From NCBI RefSeq assembly GCF_011046535.1, contig NZ_CP049257.1:3038001-3102000 (forward strand): a DNA stretch of 64,000 nt, written 5' to 3'. Both the position numbers and the translations under genes were made by a program. The DNA is from Nocardioides anomalus. Lineage in GTDB: Bacteria > Actinomycetota > Actinomycetes > Propionibacteriales > Nocardioidaceae. The notes under the pieces were generated by a model. That model was not told where the DNA came from and did no database searches. It saw only the letters and a program-made list of their open reading frames with translations. Position 1 is the stretch's first letter, and each line of letters begins with the position of its first letter. Shown piece after piece: positions 30,228-39,425 of this stretch.

Positions 30228-31406
30228 ATGCCCGCCCCCCAGACGGCGCCCGTGGTGGCCGATCTGCGCCGCGCCCGTGGCGCCGCGGCGCTGGCCTTCG
30301 CCACCCAGGGACTCGTCTTCATCAGCCTCACCACCCGGCTCCCGCGCTTCTCCGACCGCTGGGACCTCTCCGAGCTCGAGCTGTCGCTGGTCCTGCTGAT
30401 GATCGTGCTGCTGGCCGGCGTCGGCTCGGTCGTCTCCGAGGTCGTGGCCAAGCGCGCCTCGAGCGCCACGGTCCTGCGCGTCGGCCTGCTCGTGATCGCC
30501 GCGGCCGTCCCGGTGGCCGCCGCGGCGCCCTCGGTCCCGGTCTTCGTCGTCGCGCTCGCGGCCTACGGCGTGGGTCTGGGTGTGGTCGATGCGGCCAGCA
30601 ACATGCAGGCGGTCGCGGTCGAGCACCGCTACGGCCGGCCGATCCTGCCGTCGTTCCACGGCGCCTGGACCTTCGGCGGGATCCTCGGGGCGACGTACGC
30701 CCTGGCCGCGGCGCACGCCCCGCTCTGGACCGCCGGCCTGGTCGCGGTCGTCCCGCTCGGGGCCCTGCTCGCGGCGTACCTCCCGCGCGAGCACGGCGAG
30801 GCCGTCACCGCGGCCGAGCACACCGACGTGCCGTGGCGCCCGATCGTGCTCGTGGGCCTCGGGATGGTGCTGTTCTACATGGTCGACACGGCCTCGCAGA
30901 CCTGGGGACCGACCTACCTCGACGAGACCGTCGACGCCCCCCACGCCCTCGTCGCGCTGGCCACGCTCCCCTACCTGGTCGCCTCGCTGGTGCTGCGGCT
31001 GGCCGGCGACTCCCTCGTCTCGCGGTACGGCGCCACGCTCGTCCTGCGCGTCGGCGCGGTCGTCGCCTCGCTGTCGCTGCTCGTCGTGGTCACCGCGCAG
31101 ACCTGGCCGGTGGCGGTGCTCGGCTTCACCCTGCTCGGCGCCGGGGTCTCGGTCATCGCCCCACTGAGCTTCTCGGCCGCCGCGCGGATCGCCGGCGGCG
31201 ACCAGGCCCGGGTGGACGCGGTCATCGCGCGATTCAACCAGTTCAACTACGTCGGCGGCCTGCTCGGCGCCGTGCTCACCGGGCTGGTCGGCGCCGGGTC
31301 GCTGCGGCTCGGCTTCGCCGTGCCGATGGTGCTGATCCTGGCCATGCTGCCGCTGGCCCGGGCCTTCGCCCCGGCCGGCGCTCGCAGCGCGCGGACCCCG
31401 GGCTAG
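30228..31406 (+). CDS. MFS transporter
   Basis: This 392-residue protein has about 12 hydrophobic segments, with an arginine/lysine-rich loop after helix 2 (KRASSATVLRVG) and the pattern FHGAWTFGGILGATYALAA, common in sugar/efflux MFS proteins of the YbjJ or fucose-permease-like group. It starts at ATG 30228, 6 nt after CACGAT, a possible leaderless -10 box. It is divergent from the ion-channel gene by 76 bp. The stop overlaps the convergent PLD-like gene by 4 bp. Substrate cannot be predicted. Confidence 0.82.
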   Translation: MPAPQTAPVVADLRRARGAAALAFATQGLVFISLTTRLPRFSDRWDLSELELSLVLLMIVLLAGVGSVVSEVVAKRASSATVLRVGLLVIAAAVPVAAAAPSVPVFVVALAAYGVGLGVVDAASNMQAVAVEHRYGRPILPSFHGAWTFGGILGATYALAAAHAPLWTAGLVAVVPLGALLAAYLPREHGEAVTAAEHTDVPWRPIVLVGLGMVLFYMVDTASQTWGPTYLDETVDAPHALVALATLPYLVASLVLRLAGDSLVSRYGATLVLRVGAVVASLSLLVVVTAQTWPVAVLGFTLLGAGVSVIAPLSFSAAARIAGGDQARVDAVIARFNQFNYVGGLLGAVLTGLVGAGSLRLGFAVPMVLILAMLPLARAFAPAGARSARTPG

Positions 31407-32875
31407 TCGGCCCAGGCCTCGGCCGGCGCCTTCGGGTCGCGCTCGACGGTGACGACCGGCCGGCGCTCGGTGCGGTACGTCGTGCGCGTGGTGCCGTCGG
31501 CCAGCTTCTCGGTCACCGGCACCCGGAAGTCGGTGTAGGTCGTGGTGTAGGCGTCGCGCGAGTTGCGGCTGCTGTTCCACTCGAAGTTGAAGTTGTCGAG
31601 GTACTTCTGCGCCACGTCCGCGCCCTGGATCGTCTGCCAGATCTCGTCGTTCGCGGTGCTCAGGCTGGCCCAGTTGGACGAGCCGGTCAGCACCAGGTTG
31701 GTGCCGGGCTTGCCGTTGTAGGTGCCCTGGATGACGAAGTACTTCTGGTGGCTGTAGTAGTCCAGGATGACGTCGTCCTCACCGTCGTGGTTGAGGTCGA
31801 AGTCGTCGTCGGGGTGGTAGTCCAGCCCGGTCGAGCGCAACGGGATCCGACCGCGGGCGGTGGCCGCGCCGAGGATCTGCTTGGTGTGGAAGCCGATCAG
31901 GCCGTAGTCGACGCGGAAGTCGCAACCCTCCGCGAACTTCTGTCGGATCGCCGCCGCGAGGTAGTCACCGCGGTTGCCGCGCATGGTGTGCATCGACAGG
32001 GCCAGGTGGGTGACGGTCTGGCCGCCGTTCCCGTCGGGTGTGAGGCACTGGATCTTGTTGAGCATGTCCAGGACCAGGTCGTTCTTCGGTCCGGACAGCT
32101 TCGGGAAGGCCCAGGTCGTGTACGGGTCGGTGGAGTCGTCGCACGGGACCCCGTCGACCGGCCGGCCGCAGAACAGCCGGGCCGGCTGCCGCTTGGAGTA
32201 GTCGTGCTTCATGTCGGTGAACAGGTTGGTGTACTGCTTGAACAGCACCGGCTGCCCGGACAGGAAGTAGAGGTCGTTCCACTGGTGCGCGGCCGCGTTG
32301 AGCATCATGTTGGCCGAGCCGACGGCGATGACGTCCTTGGACTTGCCGGCCTTGGTGAACAGGTAGAACTTCGAGTGCAGGTTGTTGAACTCGTTGGCCG
32401 TGCCCCGGCAGCTCTCCTTGCACTTGTAGATGAAGCTCTTGGCGTAGCGGTTGGTGCCGATGGCCCCGCGGATCACCTTCATGGCGCGGGTGTCCTGGTG
32501 GTCGTTGAGCAGCATCTGCACGTGCACGCCGCGGCGGTACGCCGCCACCAGCGCGTTCGCGACCGGCATCCGGTCGAAGGAGTAGACGCCGATCCGGATG
32601 CTCGAGCCCCGCTTGGTGTGCCGGATCGTGTCGATGACCCGCTTCTCGATGGTGAAGTGGCGCGAGCGGATGTGCGGGTCGTTGAAGAACGGCCCGCTCG
32701 GCGCCTTCCACCGGTGCCCGCCGCCGTGGCCCTTGCCGCCGCCGTGGCCCTTGCGGGCCAGGTGCTTGGTCGCGGTGACCGTCGTGGTCGCCCGCGGCGC
32801 CGCCCCGGCCGGCGAGGAGGCCAGGAGGGGCGTGAGCAACATCCCCACGCAGAGCAGGACGGCAGACCGCTTCAT
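31403..32875 (-). CDS. Secreted phospholipase-D-like protein (paralogue 1)
   Basis: This 490-residue exported protein starts at ATG 32875 with a signal peptide (residues 1-26, ending AGA). After a Gly/His/Lys-rich stretch there are two PLD half-sites: HSKFYLF (about 168) followed by GSANMM, and HQKYFVIQ (about 374) followed by GSSNW. The canonical HKD aspartate is absent in both. An EF-hand-like acidic loop (DFDLNHDGEDD, about 358) directly precedes the second half-site. Superfamily members cut phosphodiesters in lipids or nucleic acids. A close paralogue lies at 46001-47497. GGAAGG lies 9 nt upstream. Confidence 0.83.
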   Translation of the reverse strand: MKRSAVLLCVGMLLTPLLASSPAGAAPRATTTVTATKHLARKGHGGGKGHGGGHRWKAPSGPFFNDPHIRSRHFTIEKRVIDTIRHTKRGSSIRIGVYSFDRMPVANALVAAYRRGVHVQMLLNDHQDTRAMKVIRGAIGTNRYAKSFIYKCKESCRGTANEFNNLHSKFYLFTKAGKSKDVIAVGSANMMLNAAAHQWNDLYFLSGQPVLFKQYTNLFTDMKHDYSKRQPARLFCGRPVDGVPCDDSTDPYTTWAFPKLSGPKNDLVLDMLNKIQCLTPDGNGGQTVTHLALSMHTMRGNRGDYLAAAIRQKFAEGCDFRVDYGLIGFHTKQILGAATARGRIPLRSTGLDYHPDDDFDLNHDGEDDVILDYYSHQKYFVIQGTYNGKPGTNLVLTGSSNWASLSTANDEIWQTIQGADVAQKYLDNFNFEWNSSRNSRDAYTTTYTDFRVPVTEKLADGTTRTTYRTERRPVVTVERDPKAPAEAWAD

Positions 32876-32972
32876 CGACACACACCTTCCGGGCAGGCTG
32901 GACTCACACGCTTGGTCGAGTCGCGCGGGGTCCGGTCGCAGGACTGGTGACCTCGACAGACTGTACGGCGCG

Positions 32973-34448
32973 TCAGTGCACTCCGTGCATGAGGCGCGCG
33001 ATGGGGCGGCTGGCGACGAGCACGAGCGCACCGACCGCCACGGCGACCGCGCCGAGGACGAGGAAGTAGCCGGTCTCGTCCGTCGGGTCGTAGAAGCCAC
33101 CCAGCTTGCCGGCCATCGCCGTGCCGAAGGCGACGGAGAGGAAGTAGAGCGCCACCATCTGGGTGTGGAAGCGTGCCGGGGCCAGCTTGGTCGACAGCGA
33201 CAGCCCCACCGGTGAGATCAGCAGCTCGCCCAGGGTGAAGACCAGCAGGATCAGCGCGAGCAGCAGCAGCGGCGCCGCGCCGGCGCCCCCGGGCGCGAGC
33301 AGGAACATCCAGAAGGCCAGGCCCATCACCACGGTGCCGAGGCCGAACTTCACGGGCGTGACCGGCTGCCGGTCCCCCAGCCGGGTCCACAGGGCCGCGA
33401 AGGCGCCGGCGAGGACGATGACGAAGACGGGGTTGATCGAGTTCACCCACGAGACCGGCATCTCCCAGCCGAACAGGGAGCGGTCCAGCCGCTTGTCGGC
33501 GAAGATCTCGACCACCGTGAACTGCTGCTGGTAGAGCGACCAGAACACCGCGTTGCACACGAACAGCGGCACGAAGGACCAGACCCGGCTGCGCTCGACG
33601 TCGGTGATCTCCGAGGACGACAAGATCACCACGAAGTAGGCCACCGCCGCGACGCTGACCACGCCGAGGACCCAGTTGGCCAGGTTCTCGGCGGTGATCA
33701 GCCCGACCACCACCAGGACCGCCACCACGACGACGAACGCGGCCAGCGCGCCGGCGTACCTCAGGCGCTCGGACGACGGCAACGGGTTCGAGACCTCGTG
33801 CGTCGAGTCCGGCAGGGACCGGCGGCCCCAGGTGTACTGCGCGAGGCCGAGCGCCATGCCGACCGCGGCCAGGCCGAAGCCCCAGTGGAAGCCCTTCGAC
33901 TCCTGCAGGACGCCGGTGAGCAGCGGGCCGACGAACGCGCCGATGTTGATGCCCATGTAGAACAGCGAGAAGCCGGCGTCCCGGCGCTCGTCGTCCTCGG
34001 CGTACAGCGAGCCGACCAGCGAGGTGGCGTTGGCCTTCACGCCGCCGCTGCCCAGCGCGACCAGCCCCAGGCCGACGGCCACGCCACCGAGGTCGGGGAT
34101 CAGCGCCAAGGCCACGTGGCCGGCCATCACCACCGCCGCGGAGACGAACAGCGTGCGCTCCGGTCCGAGCAGCCGGTCGGCCACCCAGGCGCCGAGGATC
34201 GTGGCCAGGTAGACCGACCCGCCGTAGGCCCCGACGATCCCGGTCGCCGTCGCCTCGGAGATCCCGAGACCGCCCTCGGCCGCGGAGTAGTACAGGTAGA
34301 TCACCAGGATCCCCTGCATGCCGTAGAAGCTGAACCGCTCCCACATCTCGACCCCGAACAGGCTGGCCAGCGGCCAGGGCTGCCCGAAGAAGCCGTGCCC
34401 CGCGCCCTCGGTCCCCGAGGTCGCCGGCGTGTCCGTGTGCGTGCTCAC
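32973..34448 (-). CDS. POT/PTR family peptide:proton symporter
   Basis: This member of the proton-dependent oligopeptide transporter family is about 491 residues long. The first helix carries the proton-coupling motif VEMWERFSFYGM (ExxER), followed by GAYGGSVYLATILGAWVADR and DAGFSLFYMGINIGAF, both family signatures. About 14 hydrophobic helices are visible, as is usual for bacterial DtpT-type proteins. Uptake of di- and tripeptides is predicted. The start is uncertain: GTG 34448 (STHTDTPATSG) gives a normal N-terminus, and ATG 34481 adds 11 residues. Neither has a good ribosome site. An MFS gene on the same strand ends 40 bp upstream. Confidence 0.9.
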   Translation of the reverse strand: MSTHTDTPATSGTEGAGHGFFGQPWPLASLFGVEMWERFSFYGMQGILVIYLYYSAAEGGLGISEATATGIVGAYGGSVYLATILGAWVADRLLGPERTLFVSAAVVMAGHVALALIPDLGGVAVGLGLVALGSGGVKANATSLVGSLYAEDDERRDAGFSLFYMGINIGAFVGPLLTGVLQESKGFHWGFGLAAVGMALGLAQYTWGRRSLPDSTHEVSNPLPSSERLRYAGALAAFVVVVAVLVVVGLITAENLANWVLGVVSVAAVAYFVVILSSSEITDVERSRVWSFVPLFVCNAVFWSLYQQQFTVVEIFADKRLDRSLFGWEMPVSWVNSINPVFVIVLAGAFAALWTRLGDRQPVTPVKFGLGTVVMGLAFWMFLLAPGGAGAAPLLLLALILLVFTLGELLISPVGLSLSTKLAPARFHTQMVALYFLSVAFGTAMAGKLGGFYDPTDETGYFLVLGAVAVAVGALVLVASRPIARLMHGVH

Positions 34449-34488
34449 CAGCGGACGGTGACCACCCGAACGGAGGAGCATGCGCGGC

Positions 34489-35718
34489 TCAGGCGGGCCG
34501 GACCGACCTCGACGTGAGCACCAGCAGCGCCGCCGCCGCGACCTGGAGCGCGCCCACCACGGCCACCAGCAGAGAGCGGTGCGAGGTCACCAGCGCGCCG
34601 GCCAGCGCGCCTCCCCCGAGCGCGCCGACGCCCTGCACGGCCGCGAACACGCCGTACGCCGTGGCGCGCCGCGCGGAGGCGACCAATCCGGCGACGTACG
34701 CCTTGACCGTGGAGTCCTGCACGCCGGTCGCGGCGCCCCACAGCACCACCCCGACGACGACCAGGCCCAGCCGGTCGGAGAAGACCGTGAGCGGCACGGC
34801 GGCGGTCAGCACCGGCACGAGCAGCAGGACGCGCGGTCCCCACCGGTCGAACAGCTCCCCGGTCGCCAACGCTCCGACGGCCTCCACCGCCATCGCCCCG
34901 GCGTAGACCAGGGGGATCGCCGCCGCGTCCACGACCCCTGCGTCCACCATCCGGTAGGAGATGACGCCGAAGGTCATCAGTCCCGCTGTGGTGAGCGCCG
35001 CCGCCAGCGAGAACAGGTGGAACACGCGCGGCAGGCCCGCGCCGAGGACGGTCGCACGCAGGCCCCGTGGCTCCCCGTCGCCCGGCTCGTCGCCCGCCTC
35101 GTCGCCCGGCTCGGGCCGGGTGAGGGACGGCACCCGGCGCCGCAGCTGGGCCAGGAGCAACAGCGAGCCCACGCCGGGCACGGCCAGCAGGGCGAAACCC
35201 GGCCAGTACCGGTCCGTGACGGCCAGTGCTCCGGCCAGCAGCAGCGGCCCGGCGAAGGCCCCGACCTGGTCCAGCGCCTTGTGGACCGCGAAGCCGCGGC
35301 CCCGACCGGTCTGGGCCGTCATCCGGGCCAGCAGCGCGGACTTGGACGGACTCCGGACCGCCTTGCCGGTGCGTTCGAGCAGGATGAGCGCGGCGGCCAC
35401 CCCGAGGCCCGCCGCGCCCAGAAACGGCGCCACCGCCAGCAGCGGCACGCACACCGCGGTCATCGCGTAGCCGGTGACGGTCAGCGCCCAGTGCCGACCA
35501 CTGCGGTCGGCCCACGGCCCGGTCAGCAGGCGCAGCACGAGCGCGACCGCCTCGCCGGCGCCGGTGACCAGCCCGACCGTCAGGGCCGAGGCGCCCAGCG
35601 AGCCGAGGAACGGACCGGCGACCGCCCGCATGCCCTCGTAGACCATGTCGGCGGCCAGGCTGACCACGCCGACGGCGACGACGGCGCGCCACGGCGTCCA
35701 GGGCGCCGGCTCGGCCAT
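34489..35718 (-). CDS. MFS transporter (drug-efflux-like)
   Basis: This 409-residue protein has about 12 hydrophobic helices. The motif GPWADRSGRHWALTVTGYAM between helices 2 and 3 is the MFS motif A. The central loop has an in-frame repeat of acidic units, EPGDEAGDEPGDGEP. Sequence around GKAVRSPSKSALLARMT resembles the Gly/Ser-rich MFS efflux branch. The start ATG 35718 lies 6 nt after TAGCCT, a leaderless -10 box. Substrate is unknown. The peptide symporter follows closely and may be co-transcribed. Confidence 0.85.
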   Translation of the reverse strand: MAEPAPWTPWRAVVAVGVVSLAADMVYEGMRAVAGPFLGSLGASALTVGLVTGAGEAVALVLRLLTGPWADRSGRHWALTVTGYAMTAVCVPLLAVAPFLGAAGLGVAAALILLERTGKAVRSPSKSALLARMTAQTGRGRGFAVHKALDQVGAFAGPLLLAGALAVTDRYWPGFALLAVPGVGSLLLLAQLRRRVPSLTRPEPGDEAGDEPGDGEPRGLRATVLGAGLPRVFHLFSLAAALTTAGLMTFGVISYRMVDAGVVDAAAIPLVYAGAMAVEAVGALATGELFDRWGPRVLLLVPVLTAAVPLTVFSDRLGLVVVGVVLWGAATGVQDSTVKAYVAGLVASARRATAYGVFAAVQGVGALGGGALAGALVTSHRSLLVAVVGALQVAAAALLVLTSRSVRPA

Positions 35719-35724
35719 GGGGCG

Positions 35725-35730
35725 AGGCTA
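35725..35730 (-). promoter_or_regulatory. -10 box of a leaderless promoter (TAGCCT, minus strand)
   Basis: Read on the minus strand, TAGCCT ends 6 nt before ATG 35718, and no ribosome site is present. Confidence 0.55.
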
Positions 35731-35844
35731 GCGACCGGCCCGGGACGCGGGCCCAGGGCGCGTCTGGGTTGACGTGGTCAACGATCGGGTCTGAGATGTG
35801 CAGGTTGCGCTCTCGCAACGTCCACCTCGTCCCGGAAGGCCTCG

Positions 35845-37719
35845 ATGAGCTCTCCTCGCAGTCTGCGTGCGGTCGCGCTGGCGTCCGCCGTCCTCCTCCC
35901 CGTGGGTGTCGTCTCGTTCGCCGGCACGGCGTCCGCCGACAACCCGCTGACCCCGAAGTCGACCTTCACCATGGTCGTCAACCCCGCTGACGGCACCACC
36001 AACGTGCCCACCGACGGCGAGTCCGTGCCCAACGTCGACTCGGTGAAGTCGACGATCCGCGCGTACTACAACGCCAGCGGCGGCAAGGCCGACAAGACCA
36101 GCTCGCGCTACATCACCCAGGTGCGCGCGATCGAGACCCAGCTGCTCAAGGCGCTGCCGGTGAACCACCCGACGGGCCAGGTCGTGGTCTTCGACGTCGA
36201 CGACACCCTGCTGTGGAACTACGACTACGAGGACGGCGGGTCGAACTTCAACTACGACCCCGCCACGAACGCGGCCGCCGTCGCGGCCGGCTTCCCGGCC
36301 GTGCCCGGCATGCCGGCCACCCTGAAGACGCTGTCCGACCGCGGCTATCTCCTCTACGCCGTCACCGGGCGACCGGCCAGCCAGGAGCAGCAGACCCTGG
36401 ACAACCTCACGGCCCAGGGCTTCACCGCGTCCGGCACCACGACCCCGCTGTTCGACGCCAACACCCTCTTCACCAAGGACCCGGTGGTCGGCACCGGCAT
36501 CCCCACCCAGAGCTGGGTCAACTGCAACGCCGGCGCGGACAACAACCCGACCAACTGCTCCACGGTGGAGTTCAAGGCGTCGACCCGCGCGCACATCCAG
36601 GCCCTCACCAGCGGCACCGTCGCCATGAACGTCGGCGACCAGTTCAGCGACCTGCAGGGCGGCTACGCGCTCGACACGACCAAGATCCCGAACCCGACGT
36701 ACTTCCTGGCCTCGGCCGACCTCACGACGGCGCCGGCCAGCGACGCGCTGCTGGTCCCGCCGACGTCGTACGTCATGCAGCCGGACGGCTCGAGCGGCTA
36801 CTCGGTGGCCAGCGGGGACGACATCCCCAACATCGACCCGGTCCGCAAGATGATCCGCGGCTACTACGGCGCGGACGCCAACGGCGTGGCCAACAAGACC
36901 AGCTCGCCGTACATCGCCCAGCTGGCCGCGCTCGAAGGCCCCTGGACCGACCAGGTCACCAACACCTGCACAACCAGGTCCGCGGTGTACTCCGCCGCAG
37001 CGGCGAAGAAGGCGGCGCTGGACAAGAAGGTCGCCCGGGACCGCAAGGCGGTCAAGAAGGCCAAGCAGGCCGTCAAGAAGGCGACCACCCCGAAGCAGCG
37101 CAAGGCCGCCCACCGCGCGCTCGCGCTGGCGCGCCAGCGGCTCCTCAAGCACAAGGCCAAGCGCGACGACGTCGTGCTGCCGGCCCAGCCGGCGCTGGTC
37201 TTCGACGCCGACGACACCACGCTGTGGAACTACGACCTCGAGGACGGCGTGATGAAGTTCGTCTTCGACCCGGCCAAGCAGCAGGTGTGGATCTCCGGGC
37301 ACCTGATGCCGGCCGTCCCCGGCATGGTCGCGCTGGTCAAGGCGGCCCGCGCCGCCGGGTGCGCCATCTTCGGCGTCACCGGTCGCTCGACGAGCCAGCA
37401 GGCCGACACCATCGCCAACCTCACCGAGAAGGGCTACGTCGACGCGGCCGGCAAGCCGCTGTTCACGGCGGCGCAGTACTACACGAAGGGCGCGGTCGTC
37501 GTGTCCCACGGCAGCGCCTCGATCCCGACGCAGCCCTGGGTGGACTGCGGCGGCGACAACGCCTGCTCGACCATCGAGTACAAGGCCTCGACCCGAGGCC
37601 ACATCGAGGACCAGGGCTACGACGTCGTCGGCAACTTCGGCGACCAGTACTCCGACCTGATCGGCGGCTTCGCCGACCACGTCTACAAGATCCCGAACCC
37701 GACGTACTACCTGCCGTAG
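35845..37719 (+). CDS. Secreted tandem HAD acid phosphatase (two domains)
   Basis: This 624-residue exported protein (signal peptide 1-31, ending ASA) contains two copies of the class B/plant-type HAD acid phosphatase domain. Domain 1 has VVFDVDDTLLWNYDYED near 113; domain 2 has LVFDADDTTLWNYDLED near 450. In each, the first Asp of DxDDT is the expected nucleophile. Both end with NPTYFL or NPTYYLP. Each domain keeps the late motif GDQFSDLQGG or GDQYSDLIGG. A lysine/alanine-rich helical insert (about residues 385-435) occurs only in domain 2. GGAAGG lies 5 nt before ATG 35845. It probably releases phosphate from organic esters outside the cell. Confidence 0.85.
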   Translation: MSSPRSLRAVALASAVLLPVGVVSFAGTASADNPLTPKSTFTMVVNPADGTTNVPTDGESVPNVDSVKSTIRAYYNASGGKADKTSSRYITQVRAIETQLLKALPVNHPTGQVVVFDVDDTLLWNYDYEDGGSNFNYDPATNAAAVAAGFPAVPGMPATLKTLSDRGYLLYAVTGRPASQEQQTLDNLTAQGFTASGTTTPLFDANTLFTKDPVVGTGIPTQSWVNCNAGADNNPTNCSTVEFKASTRAHIQALTSGTVAMNVGDQFSDLQGGYALDTTKIPNPTYFLASADLTTAPASDALLVPPTSYVMQPDGSSGYSVASGDDIPNIDPVRKMIRGYYGADANGVANKTSSPYIAQLAALEGPWTDQVTNTCTTRSAVYSAAAAKKAALDKKVARDRKAVKKAKQAVKKATTPKQRKAAHRALALARQRLLKHKAKRDDVVLPAQPALVFDADDTTLWNYDLEDGVMKFVFDPAKQQVWISGHLMPAVPGMVALVKAARAAGCAIFGVTGRSTSQQADTIANLTEKGYVDAAGKPLFTAAQYYTKGAVVVSHGSASIPTQPWVDCGGDNACSTIEYKASTRGHIEDQGYDVVGNFGDQYSDLIGGFADHVYKIPNPTYYLP

Positions 37720-37742
37720 CCGGCTCGCACCACAACGCACGA

Positions 37743-37773
37743 CGGCGGTCCCGGGCCTGGCCCGGGGCCGCCG
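37743..37773 (+). terminator. Strong GC hairpin terminator
   Basis: CGGCGGTCCCGGGCC pairs with the following GGCCCGGGGCCGCCG over 15 bp, with one G-T pair and a 1-nt apical spacer. It starts 24 bp after the acid phosphatase stop, between two convergent genes. There is no T-tract, which is common for actinobacterial terminators. Confidence 0.7.
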
Positions 37774-37794
37774 CCGGCGTCGGCGTCGGCGCGG

Positions 37795-38384
37795 CTAGCG
37801 GGCGACCCGGAACGGCGCGAACGGCCTCGGCGTGGCGTAGCCGAAGGTCGCGTCCTGAGCGAACGCGCTGACCCCGAACGTCGCGTCGAGCGCGCCCGCG
37901 GCCGTGTCGGTGAGCGTGAGCCTGACCAGGCCGAGGCCCGGGCGGTCGGCGTAGCGGATCTTGAACAGGTCCACCCGCCCGACGTCGCCGACGCTCCCGA
38001 CACCTCACCGCTCACCCGCTGCCGGCCGAGGTCGATGGTGAGGTTCTTGAGCACGATGCTCTGCGCGCCCAGGCTCAGGCTGAGGCCGCCCTAGTGCCGG
38101 ATCTGCAGGCTCGAGAGGCGGAAGCCCGTGATCGGGAACCGGGCGGCCAGGGTGCCCTGGAACGCCAGCGCCTTCGCACCCTCGACCGGCGCCGGCGTGA
38201 TGCCCACGGACCCGATCAGCGCGTAGACCTCCGGCGCCACCACGACCTGCGTGTAGCCGGTCGACCCGCGCTGCTGGTGCTGGTGCGTGGCCGCGCCCGC
38301 CGCCCCCGTCCCGGCGGCGACCAGGCCGAGCGTGCTGACCACGACCGTGGCCGCGACGATCCCCTTGCGGAGCAGTCTGTTCGT
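37795..38384 (-). pseudogene. Decayed secreted-protein gene (lost start, nonsense, frameshift)
   Basis: Read on the minus strand, GGGGAGGGAACC precedes ACG AAC, where a related gene would have ATG; the next residues, NRLLRKGIVAATVVV, form a signal peptide. The frame stays open to IRH, then an in-frame TAG (38091-38093). It continues GGLSLSLGAQSIVLKNLTID and shifts by one base near 37990-38005, before VDLFKIRYADRPGLGLVRL. It ends at 37795. About 195 residues would be restored. The GGLSL/LKNLTIDL pattern vaguely resembles HtaA-like cell-surface domains, with low confidence. Any one lesion could be a sequencing error; three together suggest a pseudogene. Confidence 0.65.
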
Positions 38385-38548
38385 GGTTCCCTCCCCTGCG
38401 GGCCGGGCCGTCCGGCCCCACGCCCGTACTTCGTGCGGGAGGTGGCCGAGCGGTTGCACCGGCCGGTTGCATCACCGGTCGCACCCACCGGTGGCACCGA
38501 CGACCGGGAGCCGGCCGGGCGTGACCAGCGGTTCGCCGGGGCGGGCGG

Positions 38549-39373
38549 CTACTTCACGAAGGGCCGCAGGTCGAGGCCCTGCTGGTCGAGGAAGGCCAGC
38601 CGGTTCGGGATCGCCTGCTCGATGGCGACCAGGACGTTGGGGTCCACGCGGTCGCGGGCGAACCGGACCGCCAGCCACGGCACCACGCTCTCCGCGAGGT
38701 CCTCGCGCTGCAGGTTGGCCTGCCCGTAGGTGGAGATGGACGCCCCGTCCGCCGCCTGGGCGGCCTGCCACCCCGGGGACGAGGCGAAGCGGGCATCCAG
38801 CGACGTGTGCGTCGCCTCGTGGGCCAGGGCCTCCTCCAGGATCCCCGCCTTCTTGTAGACCTTGGCCTGCCCGGTGTGGATGAGCAGGCTGTGGTTGCCC
38901 CCGCCGAAGAGCTCCGTGCCCTTGTGGATCCACAGCTCCTTGACGTCGCGACGCAGCGACGCCGGCAGCTGTCCGGTGACCCGCCCGTACGCGTGGGCCA
39001 GGCCCACCGCGGCCCGCTTGCGGCGGAACTCCGGGTTGACCACGGCGTCGAGCCTCGTGCCGTCCTTGAACCGCACCCGGACCACGAACGCCCGGATGGT
39101 GATGAACTTGTTCTTGCGGCGGTCGAAGACCTGCCGCCGGTCCCGACCCTGGTAGGTCGCGTCCTTGAACACGCTCGGCGAGCTCGCCGGGATGATGTCG
39201 GGGTCGATGTAGATCGTCCCGTCGAAGACTGCCGCCCGCGGCGAGCCCGAAGGGGACGACTCCACCACCGCGGGCGCAGCGGACGCCGGCAGGACCGGTC
39301 CCCCGGCGGTCAGTGCGGTCGTCAGTGCGGTCGCCAGCGCGGTCGCCAGGACGATCAGGATGCGGGACCTCAT
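38549..39373 (-). CDS. Secreted zincin-like protein with HExxH motif
   Basis: This 274-residue exported protein has a signal peptide (1-32, ending ASA). Near residue 182 it reads EEALAHEATHTSLDARF; HEATH (His185, Glu186, His189) fits the HExxH zinc-protease motif. A third ligand cannot be assigned safely. I recognise no known peptidase family, so this is a putative metallopeptidase. Start ATG 39373 lies 6 nt after TAGGGT (minus strand), a leaderless -10 box. It is the first gene on the minus strand beyond the decayed locus. Confidence 0.62.
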   Translation of the reverse strand: MRSRILIVLATALATALTTALTAGGPVLPASAAPAVVESSPSGSPRAAVFDGTIYIDPDIIPASSPSVFKDATYQGRDRRQVFDRRKNKFITIRAFVVRVRFKDGTRLDAVVNPEFRRKRAAVGLAHAYGRVTGQLPASLRRDVKELWIHKGTELFGGGNHSLLIHTGQAKVYKKAGILEEALAHEATHTSLDARFASSPGWQAAQAADGASISTYGQANLQREDLAESVVPWLAVRFARDRVDPNVLVAIEQAIPNRLAFLDQQGLDLRPFVK

Positions 39374-39379
39374 CGCCGA

Positions 39380-39385
39380 ACCCTA
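39380..39385 (-). promoter_or_regulatory. -10 box of a leaderless promoter (TAGGGT, minus strand)
   Basis: Read on the minus strand, TAGGGT ends 6 nt before ATG 39373, the same arrangement as at other genes in this window. Confidence 0.55.
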
Positions 39386-39425
39386 GTCGCCCAGGACCGG
39401 GCCGTCGCCCGGGTCCGGTGGCCGC

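Noticed and set aside
27536..32950. A 1804-codon plus-strand open frame across several genes
   Set aside because: It is antisense to the histidine phosphatase, ion-channel and PLD-like genes, shows only valine/arginine-rich shadow composition, and crosses real genes on both strands. Very high GC content leaves such frames open.
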